64,000 nucleotides of DNA from Neorhizobium sp. JUb45. GTDB taxonomy: Bacteria; Pseudomonadota; Alphaproteobacteria; Rhizobiales; Rhizobiaceae. The stretch's first letter is position 1. The number at the start of each line of letters is the position of its first letter. The notes under the pieces were generated by a model. The model was not told the origin of the DNA. It ran no database searches and saw only the letters and a program-made list of their open reading frames with translations. This document shows, piece by piece, positions 52,902-63,110 of the stretch. The position numbers and the translations under genes are program-made. The stretch lies in contig NZ_SLYW01000001.1 of NCBI RefSeq assembly GCF_004343585.1, positions 806,001 through 870,000 on the forward strand, written 5' to 3'.

Positions 52902-54284
52902 TCAGGCAGGCACTCTGACGATCGCTCGCAGACCTCCTTTGGGGCTTTCTCCCAACGTGACATTGCCGCCATGGGCGCGGGCGACATCGCGGGCGATGGC
53001 AAGGCCAAGGCCGGTGCCGGATGCGTTGAGATTGCGGGCTTCGTCCAGCCGGTAGAAGGGCTTGAACACTTCCTCGCGGGCATTTTCCGGAATGCCGGGA
53101 CCGTCGTCGTCGAATACCAGCATCAGCCATTTGGCGCTGTGGCGCGCTTCCACATGCAGCGAGTTTGCGTAACGCTGGGCGTTGGAGGCAAGGTTGTCGA
53201 CAAGCCGCAGGAAAGCGTTCGGCCGCACTGACAGTTCATCTTCGCCGTCGATCGAATAGGTCATGGTCTTGCCGTGCAGGGCAAAGTCGGCGCGCATCTT
53301 TTCCATCAGGTCGCTGAGCTTGAGGACGCCGATATCCTCTTCCGATTCGTTGCGGGCAAAAGCCAGATAACCTTCCAGCATGGTCTGCATGTCGTCTGCA
53401 TCCGCGCTCATGCCCTGCAGTTCGGGAAGGTCGCCTGCCAGCGCCAATTGCAGCTTGAAGCGGGTGAGGATGGTGCGCAAGTCATGGCTGATGCCGCTCA
53501 GCATGGTGGTGCGCTGGTCCATCTGGCGCTCGATGCGTTCGCGCATCAGCACGAAGGCAAGGCCGGCGCGGCGGATTTCGTCGGCGCCGCGTGGCTGGAA
53601 CGGTTCGTCGCTGCGCTGGCCCTTGCCGAACGTCTCGGCTGCATCGGCAAGCGCGAGGATAGGCCGGATCTGGCCGCGCAGGAAAAGCACCGAAATGCCG
53701 AGAAGCACCAGCGAGGTGCCGAACATCCAGACCAGGAAGATGTGGGTGTTGGAGGCATAGGCCTGGCTGCGGCGGGCAAAGACACGCAGCACGCGATCAT
53801 CGATCTTGATGCGGATCTCGACGAGGCCGCTGTCACCGATCGTGTCGATCCAGAAGGGCAGGCCGACATTGGTTTGGATCTGGCTGGCGAGAACATCGTC
53901 CAGCAGCGAGAAGAACGGTTTTGGACGCGGCGGCGGCAATTGCGCATTCGGTTCGATCAGGATGCTCAGATCGAGCTGCTGATCGGCGATGCGGGTGATT
54001 TCGCTGTAATTGCCATCCTGCGGATAGGTACGGATGACATCGATGATGGCAGCGATATCACGGGTGACGGCTTGCGACAGGCGATCCGTCACCATGCGCC
54101 AGTGGCGCTCCATGAACACCGCGGCAACCACGGTCTGCAGAAGCAGCATCGGGATGATGACGATCAGCATGGTGCGGGTGTAGAGGCCGGTCGGCATGCG
54201 CCGTTTCAGCCAGCGCCCGAACAGGCGCCAGCCGGGCGGTTGCAGCCGTCCGGTCGTGCGCCTGAAGCTTTCCAATATCGCCAT
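52902..54284 (-). CDS. EnvZ-type sensor histidine kinase
   Basis: 460 residues, GGAAGG 4 nt before the ATG. Membrane helix about 37-58, periplasmic domain about 59-180, second helix about 182-203, HAMP about 204-255, phospho-acceptor region with GISHDLRTILTRFK (His267), then the N box LVDNLASNAQRYA, G1 DDDGPGIP and G2 GTGLGLAIA. The residue after HDLRT is Ile where EnvZ-type kinases nearly always have Pro. It is coded 51 nt after the response regulator gene and should be its cognate kinase. The signal sensed in the periplasm is unknown. Confidence 0.93.
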   Translation of the reverse strand: MAILESFRRTTGRLQPPGWRLFGRWLKRRMPTGLYTRTMLIVIIPMLLLQTVVAAVFMERHWRMVTDRLSQAVTRDIAAIIDVIRTYPQDGNYSEITRIADQQLDLSILIEPNAQLPPPRPKPFFSLLDDVLASQIQTNVGLPFWIDTIGDSGLVEIRIKIDDRVLRVFARRSQAYASNTHIFLVWMFGTSLVLLGISVLFLRGQIRPILALADAAETFGKGQRSDEPFQPRGADEIRRAGLAFVLMRERIERQMDQRTTMLSGISHDLRTILTRFKLQLALAGDLPELQGMSADADDMQTMLEGYLAFARNESEEDIGVLKLSDLMEKMRADFALHGKTMTYSIDGEDELSVRPNAFLRLVDNLASNAQRYANSLHVEARHSAKWLMLVFDDDGPGIPENAREEVFKPFYRLDEARNLNASGTGLGLAIARDVARAHGGNVTLGESPKGGLRAIVRVPA

Positions 54285-54335
54285 GCTGCCTTCCGGTTTT
54301 CATGTGGAGGGTCTCTGACCCGGCCGCACAAGACC

Positions 54336-55034
54336 TCAATCGATGCTGAGACGGTAACCGATGCCACGAACGGTTTGAAGATAGATCGGGTTTGCCGGGT
54401 CGTCCTCGATCTTGCGGCGCAGGCGGTTGATCTGCACGTCGATCGTGCGCTCGCCGACATCGGCATCATCGCCGATCAGTTCGTGACGCGGAATGGTGTC
54501 GCCGGCGCGCAGCGCAAACAGCAGCATGATTTCCTGCTCGCGATCCGTCAGGCGGATGTTTTCGGCCGCACGGCGCAATTCGCGCCGGGCAATCGAGAAC
54601 GTGAACGGACCGAACATGATCTGGTCGATCTTCGGAGTGTCGGCAGACGTGCTGCGACGCAGGATGTTGTTGACGCGCAAAACCAGTTCACGCGGATCGA
54701 AGGGTTTTGGAAGATAATCGTCGGCACCAGCCTCAAGGCCGGCGATGCGCGATTCCGCCTCGGCCCGCGCCGTCAGCAGGATGATCGGAATGGCACGTTT
54801 TTCACGCATGGCTTCCGTCAGCGACAGGCCGCTTTCGCCCGGCATCATCACGTCAAGGATGATCAGGTCGAAATTTAACCCTTCCAGCTTGCGGCGTGCT
54901 TCCGCCGCGTCAGCCGCGACCGTTATACGAAAACCCTGGTCGGTGAGATATCGGCTCAACAGGTCGCGAATGCGGGTATCGTCATCGACGACCAGAAGGT
55001 GGGCGGCATCGTCCGAAAGAGGAACCTTGCTCAT
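54336..55034 (-). CDS. petR: OmpR-family response regulator (PetR-like)
   Basis: 232 residues. Receiver domain with acidic pocket VVDDD (about 16-20), phospho-acceptor Asp61 in IILDVMMPGESG, Thr/Ser and Lys in LLTARAEA and LPKPFDPREL. The OmpR winged helix follows: LTDREQEIMLLFA and GERTIDVQINRLRRKIEDDP, VRGIGYRL. It overlaps the MarR-type gene upstream by 4 nt (ATGA). In Rhodobacter capsulatus petP and petR precede petABC and are needed for its expression; here the pair lies 27 kb away with its own kinase gene. The name rests on this gene order. Confidence 0.9.
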   Translation of the reverse strand: MSKVPLSDDAAHLLVVDDDTRIRDLLSRYLTDQGFRITVAADAAEARRKLEGLNFDLIILDVMMPGESGLSLTEAMREKRAIPIILLTARAEAESRIAGLEAGADDYLPKPFDPRELVLRVNNILRRSTSADTPKIDQIMFGPFTFSIARRELRRAAENIRLTDREQEIMLLFALRAGDTIPRHELIGDDADVGERTIDVQINRLRRKIEDDPANPIYLQTVRGIGYRLSID

Positions 55035-55546
55035 GTCGTCTTACTCGCCTTTTGACTGTCGGCCGCTATCGGCTGACGCATGCGCTGAAGGAATTGCATG
55101 ACGCCTGCGCGCGCTTCCGGTGAAAGCGGCTCCATGGCGTGGGCGATACGTTGCGATTGCGGCTGCGAAAGGGCAAGCGCCAGTTCGCGGCCGGCCAGCG
55201 TCGGATAGAGCCGGCGTTCGCGACGATCCTTGGCGCCGGCCATCTGGCGGATATAACCTTCGTCGATCAGCTGCTTGAGGACGCGCGCCAGCGACTGCTT
55301 GGTAATCCTGAGAATATCGAGGAGGTCGCCGACCATCATGCCGGGCTGGCGGCAGACGAAATAGACGACACGGTGATGGGCGCGACCCATGCCCAGCTTG
55401 TCGAGGATAGCATCCGGATCGGAAATGAAATCACGGTAAGCGAAGAAGAACAACTCGATGCACTCGAAGTCGATCTCTGCCTCATCTACGGCTGGCATTT
55501 GCGGTCGTACTTTCGCCACCGCTTTTCCGGTCGTTGCGCGTATCAC
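55031..55546 (-). CDS. petP: MarR-family regulator (PetP-like)
   Basis: 171 residues from a GTG start (55544-55546) with GGAGG 4 nt upstream. The winged helix is seen in MMVGDLLDILRITKQSLARVLKQLIDEGYIRQ and DRRERRLYPT; ahead of it FFFAYRDFISDPDAILDKLGMGRAHHRVVYFV is the PetP-like dimer helix. Overlap with petR by 4 nt shows a joint role. It is divergent from the 67-residue membrane protein gene at 55799, with a 252-nt spacer for both promoters. Confidence 0.88.
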   Translation of the reverse strand: MIRATTGKAVAKVRPQMPAVDEAEIDFECIELFFFAYRDFISDPDAILDKLGMGRAHHRVVYFVCRQPGMMVGDLLDILRITKQSLARVLKQLIDEGYIRQMAGAKDRRERRLYPTLAGRELALALSQPQSQRIAHAMEPLSPEARAGVMQFLQRMRQPIAADSQKASKTT

Positions 55547-55798
55547 GCGGCCTCCATTTCGCCGGGCGTGTTTCCGGACATCACTGCCTCGCCCTAAAGC
55601 TTCTGGATATCGCCCACGGCTGTCCTGTCAAGGCTTTAGGTCAATTGCATAATCGTATGGCGGCGTTGTTTCGTCACTCTTGATGACCCGTCATTCTCAA
55701 TCCGTGAAACGCGCCACGATTGTTACAAACTGTAAGACTTCGTTTCGGAACCTTCACGATGGTCACCCGTTCTCACCGCCAGATACAAGGAGCCATCC

Positions 55799-56002
55799 AT
55801 GCCGACCGCCATCGCCGCCCAGACACTGTCCGCAGATCTCACCGATGCCCCGGCCAATTCGTTGCGACCGGTCCTGTTGACCGTGCTGTCGCTGAAGCTG
55901 GCAGTCGCCGCCTTTCTGCTGCTTTCCGTATCGCTTTCGCCGCCGCTGTCTGCCGAAAGCCGTTATCTTGCCGGCGATGCACAATTGGCTGCGGCCAACT
56001 GA
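55799..56002 (+). CDS. Small single-helix membrane protein, 67 residues
   Basis: ATG at 55799 with AAGGAG 6 nt upstream, a strong ribosome site. One membrane helix (about 24-45: PVLLTVLSLKLAVAAFLLLS) separates a polar N-terminus from a Ser/Ala-rich tail. No family is recognised. Position next to the petPR promoter region may mean it is controlled by that system, which is a guess. Confidence 0.65.
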   Translation: MPTAIAAQTLSADLTDAPANSLRPVLLTVLSLKLAVAAFLLLSVSLSPPLSAESRYLAGDAQLAAAN

Positions 56003-56078
56003 TTTTTGGGGCTGACCGCCGGCACGTTTTGTCGTTATACCCGGCCCGGACACTCTCTTGAAATCAGGCGGCAACGAT

Positions 56079-56726
56079 ATGGGCAAGCTTCAGGCCGGCA
56101 TTATTCCGGTCACTCCTTTCCAGCAGAACTGCACCATTTTCTTCGATGCCGATAGCAAGGAAGGCGTGGTGGTCGATCCCGGCGGAGACGTCGACACGAT
56201 CGTTGAAACCATCGCGCAGAACGGGATCACGGTGAAGGAAATCTGGATCACCCATGGCCATCTCGACCATGCCGGCGGTGCAGACGAACTGCGCGAGCGG
56301 CTGGGTGTGCCCGTCATCGGCCCGCATATCGATGACAAGCCGCTTCTCGAAAATCTCGAGGTGCAGGGCCAGAAATTCGGTGTCGCCATGCCGCTGCGCA
56401 ATCTGGTGCCAGATCGCTACCTGGCGGAGGGCGACAGCGTTTCCTTCGGCAGCCATGTGTTCGAGATCTTTCATTGCCCCGGCCACGCGCCCGGCCATGT
56501 GATCTTCTTCAACCGCGCGGAAGGTTTTGCGCATCTGGGAGACGTGCTGTTCAACGGCTCGATCGGCCGCACCGATCTGCCCGGCGGCGATCATGCCCAG
56601 CTTCTGGCCTCGATCCGCGACAAGGTATTGCCGTTGGGAGACGAGGTCGGGTTTCTCTGTGGCCATGGACCCGGTGGGCGCATCGGTGATGAGCGGCGCT
56701 CCAACCCATACCTGACAGGGCTTTGA
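56079..56726 (+). CDS. MBL-fold metallo-hydrolase (YcbL/glyoxalase II-like)
   Basis: 215 residues from the ATG at 56079 with AGGCGG upstream. The metal site is complete: THGHLDHAGG (HxHxDH), HCPGHAPGHVIFF (His), LGDVLFNGSIGRTDLPGG (Asp) and the last His in LCGHGPGG. This is the short YcbL type of the glyoxalase II group, which hydrolyses thioesters of glutathione or similar; the substrate is not known. It appears to be a single-gene unit and is convergent with the cold-shock gene. Confidence 0.93.
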   Translation: MGKLQAGIIPVTPFQQNCTIFFDADSKEGVVVDPGGDVDTIVETIAQNGITVKEIWITHGHLDHAGGADELRERLGVPVIGPHIDDKPLLENLEVQGQKFGVAMPLRNLVPDRYLAEGDSVSFGSHVFEIFHCPGHAPGHVIFFNRAEGFAHLGDVLFNGSIGRTDLPGGDHAQLLASIRDKVLPLGDEVGFLCGHGPGGRIGDERRSNPYLTGL

Positions 56727-56756
56727 CTGCGCCACAGTGAAACAGGCATAAAAAAA

Positions 56757-56774
56757 CCCGGCATCGCTGCCGGG
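56757..56774 (-). terminator. Terminator of the cold-shock gene
   Basis: Stem CCCGGCA and TGCCGGG with a TCGC loop; on the minus strand it is followed by seven T residues, 31 nt after the cold-shock stop codon. It may also help end the converging MBL transcript. Confidence 0.88.
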
Positions 56775-56804
56775 CTTCAACTCGAATAGAGAGCCGTTTG
56801 GGCT

Positions 56805-57020
56805 TTAGCCAGCAATCTGCAGATTGACAGCCTTGGGGCCTTTGCCACGACGATCCGGTTCCGTGTCGAAGCTTACTTTCTGGTTTTCAGAAAGACCGGA
56901 CAGGCCAGAAGCCTGGACGGCAGAGATGTGTACGAAGATATCGGCGCCGCCATTATCTGGCTTGATAAAGCCGAAGCCTTTGTCGGTGTTGAAGAATTTT
57001 ACAGTGCCAGTTTCGGCCAT
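56805..57020 (-). CDS. Cold-shock domain protein (CspA family)
   Basis: 71 residues. It contains the RNP1 motif KGFGFIKPD and RNP2 DIFVHISAV, with the N-terminal TGTVKFFNTD and the loop QKVSFDTEPDRRGKGPKAVN, so it is a single cold-shock domain that binds single-stranded RNA or DNA. AAAGGA precedes the ATG. The long upstream spacer (529 nt) is consistent with a structured leader, as in other cold-shock mRNAs. Several csp paralogues are expected in such a genome; which one this is cannot be told. Confidence 0.95.
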   Translation of the reverse strand: MAETGTVKFFNTDKGFGFIKPDNGGADIFVHISAVQASGLSGLSENQKVSFDTEPDRRGKGPKAVNLQIAG

Positions 57021-57549
57021 GCATCAGGTCCTTTTTCCTCTGTCCGTGTTCAGCGGGCGGACAGCATTACGATGTTTACCCCGAAGGGCAGCGGCAGGCA
57101 GTTCGAAAATTGAGGAAAGGGGCCCCGTATTACCGCGGCAGGCCGGCAGAAAGATCACCAAAAATCAGTCCCCCAGTCGTCCGCCCGGGGTTGTTTGCGC
57201 CCCCGGATCGCATTGATTATTAGGTCTTCCCATGCTCGCAAATTGCCCGAACGAACACAGATTGCTGCGTTTATCGTAAATTGGCAAGAAAAAGTTTTCT
57301 AACAGTCGTTGAAATTCGGAGGTGGCCAAAGGCAGCAAAAGCCTTTGGTGGCAAGGCTTTGCGGCATGTGCTGGCAAAACCCTACCCAATTTCCATCGCT
57401 AGCGATAAGAATATCTAAATTGCCGCGCGATTTTGGCACAAAATCCCGCTTAACGAGCATTTTCCTGCTTAATCTTGCATTTTAGGCAAGGCTTATGAAT
57501 GGCGCTTTGCGTGCAATTTTTGCGAGCATGAACATGCCTTCGAGAGAGG
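57021..57549. other. 529-nt spacer upstream of the cold-shock gene
   Basis: AT-rich in its right half. It should hold the promoter and leader of the cold-shock gene (minus strand). A perfect 8-bp hairpin (CCAAAGGC at 57326-57333 and GCCTTTGG at 57341-57348) stands out. No protein gene is convincing. A small RNA is possible but not shown. Confidence 0.5.
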
Positions 57550-57879
57550 CTATCGGTTTGGCTTAGTGCCTGCTGCGGTGTTTGGCCTTGCCGCAGCGCG
57601 AAAGCTGCGGTGCCAGACGCCGGCTGCCAGAAGTGAAAACCCGAATGTCAGCGTTCCGAATAAAAAGCGTTCATCCGCAAAGCCGGACTGCTGCAGGCTG
57701 CTGCCATGGGTCAACGATCCGGCGGCCGATATCATCGGTTCCGCGTGAGCGAGGCCGGACATCAGAAGCGTGGTGCCCAGCGCGGCGGTGAGGGTGACGA
57801 TGGCGAGCGAGATGCGGCCGCTGTAAGCCGAAACGGTTCGGGCAGGCAGTTTCGGGGCAGGGGTGTTTTCGTTGTCCAT
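57550..57879 (-). CDS. Hypothetical membrane protein, 109 residues
   Basis: ATG at 57877-57879, with GAGAAAGAC some way upstream; in-frame upstream readings have no ribosome site. Two hydrophobic stretches (about 22-45: ISLAIVTLTAALGTTLLMSG, and 74-92: FLFGTLTFGFSLLAAGVWH) suggest two membrane helices; the first ends in AHAEP and could instead be a signal peptide. The ends are polar and basic. No family is recognised. It is divergent from aatA. Confidence 0.55.
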   Translation of the reverse strand: MDNENTPAPKLPARTVSAYSGRISLAIVTLTAALGTTLLMSGLAHAEPMISAAGSLTHGSSLQQSGFADERFLFGTLTFGFSLLAAGVWHRSFRAAARPNTAAGTKPNR

Positions 57880-59446
<1,567 letters not shown>

Positions 59447-59472
59447 ACGGTTCGAACCGACATTGAAACGAA

Positions 59473-59507
59473 GAAGGCCCGCCGGAAACGGCGGGCCTTC
59501 TGGTTTT
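59473..59507 (+). terminator. Terminator after aatA
   Basis: A perfect 11-bp stem (GAAGGCCCGCC and GGCGGGCCTTC, 6-nt loop) followed by TGGTTTTT, 27 nt after the stop. Confidence 0.9.
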
Positions 59508-59525
59508 TGTGGGGTGTTTTTGGCT

Positions 59526-62036
59526 TTAGAACTTGCGGCTGAGCGAGACTTTGAAATTGCGGCCCGGCATGGCGGTAATACCGTCAGCGAGATAGGGCTC
59601 GTAGTTTTTATCGAAGATGTTTTCGACGGCTGCGTGAAGTTCGGTGTCCTTCATGATGCCGTCCTTGGGCGTCCAGCTCATGAAGAGGCCATGCACGGCG
59701 TAACCCGCACTTGGCGGACGTGCATAAGTCTTGCCATCCTGATTGTAGGGTGTCTTGTCCTGAGCATCGACAAACGTGCCAGACCATCCAAAGGTCAGGT
59801 CCTGATCGGGGAATTTCACACCGAGTGTCGTCTGGGCCGTGAAGGGTGCCAGGTCATTGGTATAGGTGCGGGGCCCAAAGACATTGTTGATGGCGCCCTG
59901 TCGGGTGCCGGTCATCCATGAAAGGCCAAGATCGGCAAACATCCGTTCGTTCTCATAGTGCGCCTGAATTTCCAGGCCGCTTGTGGAATAGGACGGGGTA
60001 TTCCAGTAAAACGGCACCGGGCCGACGACGCCCATGCCCGACAGGTTGGCCGTTCCGAACCGTCGCGTCACGGGATTGGTGACATGGTTGTTATAGACGG
60101 CAACCTTTGCAGCGAACATGTCGCCGGATGTCAGCACGTCGTCGAAATTGACCTCGGCGCCGAGGTTGATGGTGTTGTTGCGTTCGGCTTCGAGACCCCT
60201 GCTCGTGCTGGCCGCCGTCGTTGCCGCACTTTGGTTCGAATAGATCTCATCGATATTGGGTGCGCGCATCGCGTAGGACCAGTCAGCGAAGAGGCGCAGG
60301 TTTCGTGTGGCATCCCAGATCACGCTGATAGCCGGTGTGAAGCCTGTGTGATCAACGGCGGAAAAGTCATGACCGGCCGCCGGATTGTTGTAGCGCGGTG
60401 CGTTACTGGGCACGCCTTCCGATCGAATGAAATCGAAACGCATGCCGGGTGTAATTTTCAGGTCGTCGGTTACGCTTATCGTGTCACGAACGAAGGCGGA
60501 GGCGGTATCCTGCGTGCCTTCGGGCATGAACCACGGTGCGTAATACCCGTAATTGTGCTGTGCCGAGTTCTTGTTGGCGACATCGTACATCCAGACGTCG
60601 CGCTTGTGGGCGTTATATTGGAGGCCGTAATTCAGGCTATGATCCAGTCCACCAAGCGTGAATTCCGAGGTGTTCTCCAGCTCCAGCCGCAGGTCGGAAT
60701 AGGTTGCTTCGTTCTCGAGCCCTCCGACCGATGCGGCGGGGCTGAGATTGCCCGGGCGGGTAGCGAGCTGACCTGTCGAGGAATAGCTGGCCATGAAACG
60801 TGGGTTCCAAAGCTCGCTGTCGCCCTTGTATTTGTATTCGAATGTTGTCGTGAGATCCTGTAGTTCGCGCCACGCAAGGCGCCGACGTGCGGCTTCCTTG
60901 TAACCGTATCTGGCGATGTCGGAGAGCGAGATATCCAGCTGTCCGCGAATGGCTGCAACCGGACCCCAGTTATTGCTTTCGCCGTAGATGACCGACGTAT
61001 TGATTTCATGCCCGTCAAACTCAGCGCCGAATTTTGCCATGCCGGTGGCAAGCTTGGAGTCAGAAAAGGCGTAATGTTCGCCGCCGCCGACACGCATATC
61101 GCCGCCCTTTCTCCATGTCAGTGAAAGCAGGCCATCATAGGTGATTGGCGTGCCGAAATCCGACCGGCCATAGAGCGCACCTGTTTCCAGAAATTCCTTG
61201 TTGGCGGTCTGATAGGCAGTCTTTCCCCATGCCCCCCAGCTTTCGCCGGGTCTTAGCATATCTGCCGCGTCCTTGCTTTCCATACGAACCGTGCCGCCAA
61301 ACCCGCCGTTACCGTAACGAACCGAGGTTGCACCTTTTTCGATTTCTACCCGCTTCAGCAATTCCGGCTCGACGAAAATATTACCTTGATCGTACTTCTC
61401 GAAGTTTTTCGGGGCGCCGTCGAGCAGGATTCGGGTGTCGGACTGTCTTGCGAAACCTCGGATCGAGATACTCTGCCCCTGCAGTCGAACACCGCCACCC
61501 ATCGAGACGCCTGGTGTCTGCCTTACCAGTTCGGGAAGACTGGAGGCCTGCACACGCGCGATGAGTTCTTCATCAATCGCTGCTGAGCTGGGGTTGCCGG
61601 AAGCATAATAGCGGCTGGTCTTGACCTGAAGTGTATCCAGATTGGTCGCATCACCATCCGTCGCCGCAGCAGCATCCGCTGTTGCTGCCTTCGACAGCGT
61701 CACTGTCCGGCCGCTGTAACGGTAGCTGATGCCGGTGCCGGACAGCATTTGCGACAGTGCCGCATCGACCGGCAGGTTGCCGGAGACGCCCGAGGTGCGC
61801 ACACCTTGCGTGATCGCCGCGTCATAAACGATCTGCAGCTTTGCCTGTGCGGCCAGTGCGTTGAGCGCGGTGGAAAGATTGCCGCCGGGCACGTTGATGC
61901 TGATGGCGGTTGCCTGCTGGGCAAGAGGCGCATCAACTGTCGCGAAAATGGCGGAGCCGGCCAGAAGTGCGGCGGCAAGATGCTGTAGCCGTCGCTGGCT
62001 GCGGGATGTCGAATGTGTGTTGGTCGAAACTGTCAT
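59526..62036 (-). CDS. TonB-dependent receptor with N-terminal signalling (STN) domain
   Basis: 836 residues. A long signal sequence (to about 40, ending APLAQQ) is followed by an STN domain (about 45-115: SINVPGGNLSTALNALAAQAKLQ-type pattern), a TonB box-like DTLQVK (about 133), a plug domain (about 150-265, with LPELVRQTPGVSM, SIRGFARQSDTRILLDG) and a 22-strand barrel ending in Phe (FKVSLSRKF). YAMRAPNIDEIY is the pattern of haem/haemoglobin and related iron receptors, so an iron or haem ligand is likely but not certain. With the FecR and ECF sigma genes upstream it forms a trans-envelope signalling system in which ligand binding at the outer membrane turns on the sigma factor. Confidence 0.93.
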   Translation of the reverse strand: MTVSTNTHSTSRSQRRLQHLAAALLAGSAIFATVDAPLAQQATAISINVPGGNLSTALNALAAQAKLQIVYDAAITQGVRTSGVSGNLPVDAALSQMLSGTGISYRYSGRTVTLSKAATADAAAATDGDATNLDTLQVKTSRYYASGNPSSAAIDEELIARVQASSLPELVRQTPGVSMGGGVRLQGQSISIRGFARQSDTRILLDGAPKNFEKYDQGNIFVEPELLKRVEIEKGATSVRYGNGGFGGTVRMESKDAADMLRPGESWGAWGKTAYQTANKEFLETGALYGRSDFGTPITYDGLLSLTWRKGGDMRVGGGEHYAFSDSKLATGMAKFGAEFDGHEINTSVIYGESNNWGPVAAIRGQLDISLSDIARYGYKEAARRRLAWRELQDLTTTFEYKYKGDSELWNPRFMASYSSTGQLATRPGNLSPAASVGGLENEATYSDLRLELENTSEFTLGGLDHSLNYGLQYNAHKRDVWMYDVANKNSAQHNYGYYAPWFMPEGTQDTASAFVRDTISVTDDLKITPGMRFDFIRSEGVPSNAPRYNNPAAGHDFSAVDHTGFTPAISVIWDATRNLRLFADWSYAMRAPNIDEIYSNQSAATTAASTSRGLEAERNNTINLGAEVNFDDVLTSGDMFAAKVAVYNNHVTNPVTRRFGTANLSGMGVVGPVPFYWNTPSYSTSGLEIQAHYENERMFADLGLSWMTGTRQGAINNVFGPRTYTNDLAPFTAQTTLGVKFPDQDLTFGWSGTFVDAQDKTPYNQDGKTYARPPSAGYAVHGLFMSWTPKDGIMKDTELHAAVENIFDKNYEPYLADGITAMPGRNFKVSLSRKF

Positions 62037-62121
62037 GGTCCCCGGACCCGTCCTCTCAAGCTATGTCTCTGCCGGGTGGACGGATGGGCGGCCGGGTTTG
62101 GGACAGGTCTTTTGAAAAAAA

Positions 62122-63075
62122 TTATTGGCGCAGGATCGTCAGGTAGGGGCCGAGGCGTGTCACCTTGATGCCGATCGCTTCGGAAAAACCGTCGAGCGCG
62201 GTCTGCGGATCGGTGAGGTCGAGGCTTCCGGAGATTTTTCGCGTCGCCAGATCGGATTGGGCGATGACGATACGGCCCGGAAGATAACGGGCGATTTCGT
62301 CGACGACCGCCGCAAGCGGACGGTTTTCGAAAACGATGCGGCCCTGCCGCCACGCGGTCGCCATGCCGATATCGGCCGGTTCGACCGCACCCAGTTGGCC
62401 GTCGTCGTCATAGGAGAGCTGGTTGCCTTCCGGCAGGCGCTGCCGGCCGTCACCGGAGAGCGAGGTCACCATGACGGCGTGTTCGGTCACGGTCACATGC
62501 GTTGCGTCGGCGGTGAGGTTGATGTCGAAGGCTGTGCCGAGTGCCGTCGTCGATCCATGGCCGGCCTCGACCACGAAAGGCCGGGCAGGGTCGGCAGCCA
62601 CCTCGAAATAGGCCTGGCCGCGCAGCAGTTTAATCCGGCGTTCGTTGCGCTCCATATGGATCGCGATGGCGGTTTCGGCATTGAGTTCGACCCTGGAGCC
62701 ATCGGCCAGCGTCAGGTGTTGCGGCTGGCCGGTGCCGGTGATGATGTCGGCACGCAGGCGCATGGGGCCGTCAGCGGCCATGAATGCGCCGGAGCCTGCC
62801 ATGATGACCAGCAGTGCCGCCACCACGTTGCGGGCGCGCAGCAGCGGCTTGTGGGCGGCTTTCTGGGCAAAGTCGAGGTCGCTTTTCAGGAGATGGCTGG
62901 CATCGCCCATGGCGCGGCGGGCGCGTTCGTACACCACGGCGCGGGCAGGGTCCTTGGCAAGCCAGGTCTGGAACTGCGCCTGCAGCATCGGGTCATCCGG
63001 CTCGTCCTGCAGACGCAGCAGCCAGTCGACCGCCTGTTCGCGCAGTTTTCGGTCGTTTGCCTTGTCGTCTGACAT
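62122..63075 (-). CDS. FecR family anti-sigma/signal-transfer protein
   Basis: 317 residues from the ATG at 63073-63075 (an ATG at 63103-63105 would add ten residues; neither has a strong ribosome site). Cytoplasmic N-terminus with AVDWLLRLQDEPDD and WLAKDPARAVVYERARRAM (DUF4880), a membrane helix about 81-100, a periplasmic FecR domain with QHLTLADGSRVELNAETAI, RRIKLLRGQAYFEVAADPARPF and ALGTAFDINL, and a C-terminal part like an STN-type unit (RIVFENRPLAAVVDEIARYL). It should carry the signal from the TonB receptor to the sigma factor. It lies 35 nt after the sigma gene and 85 nt before the receptor gene. Confidence 0.92.
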   Translation of the reverse strand: MSDDKANDRKLREQAVDWLLRLQDEPDDPMLQAQFQTWLAKDPARAVVYERARRAMGDASHLLKSDLDFAQKAAHKPLLRARNVVAALLVIMAGSGAFMAADGPMRLRADIITGTGQPQHLTLADGSRVELNAETAIAIHMERNERRIKLLRGQAYFEVAADPARPFVVEAGHGSTTALGTAFDINLTADATHVTVTEHAVMVTSLSGDGRQRLPEGNQLSYDDDGQLGAVEPADIGMATAWRQGRIVFENRPLAAVVDEIARYLPGRIVIAQSDLATRKISGSLDLTDPQTALDGFSEAIGIKVTRLGPYLTILRQ

Positions 63076-63110
63076 GGATCCGGCTTTTTCCGCTCTGCTG
63101 GTCATCGGGG

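Noticed and set aside
57165-57389. 74-codon minus-strand open frame in the spacer upstream of the cold-shock gene
   Set aside because: No ribosome site, no motif and an unusual composition; more likely non-coding leader or spacer.
59448-59459. CGGTTCGAACCG, resembling a tRNA T-loop
   Set aside because: It is a simple 12-bp palindrome after the aatA stop; no acceptor, D or anticodon stem can be formed around it.
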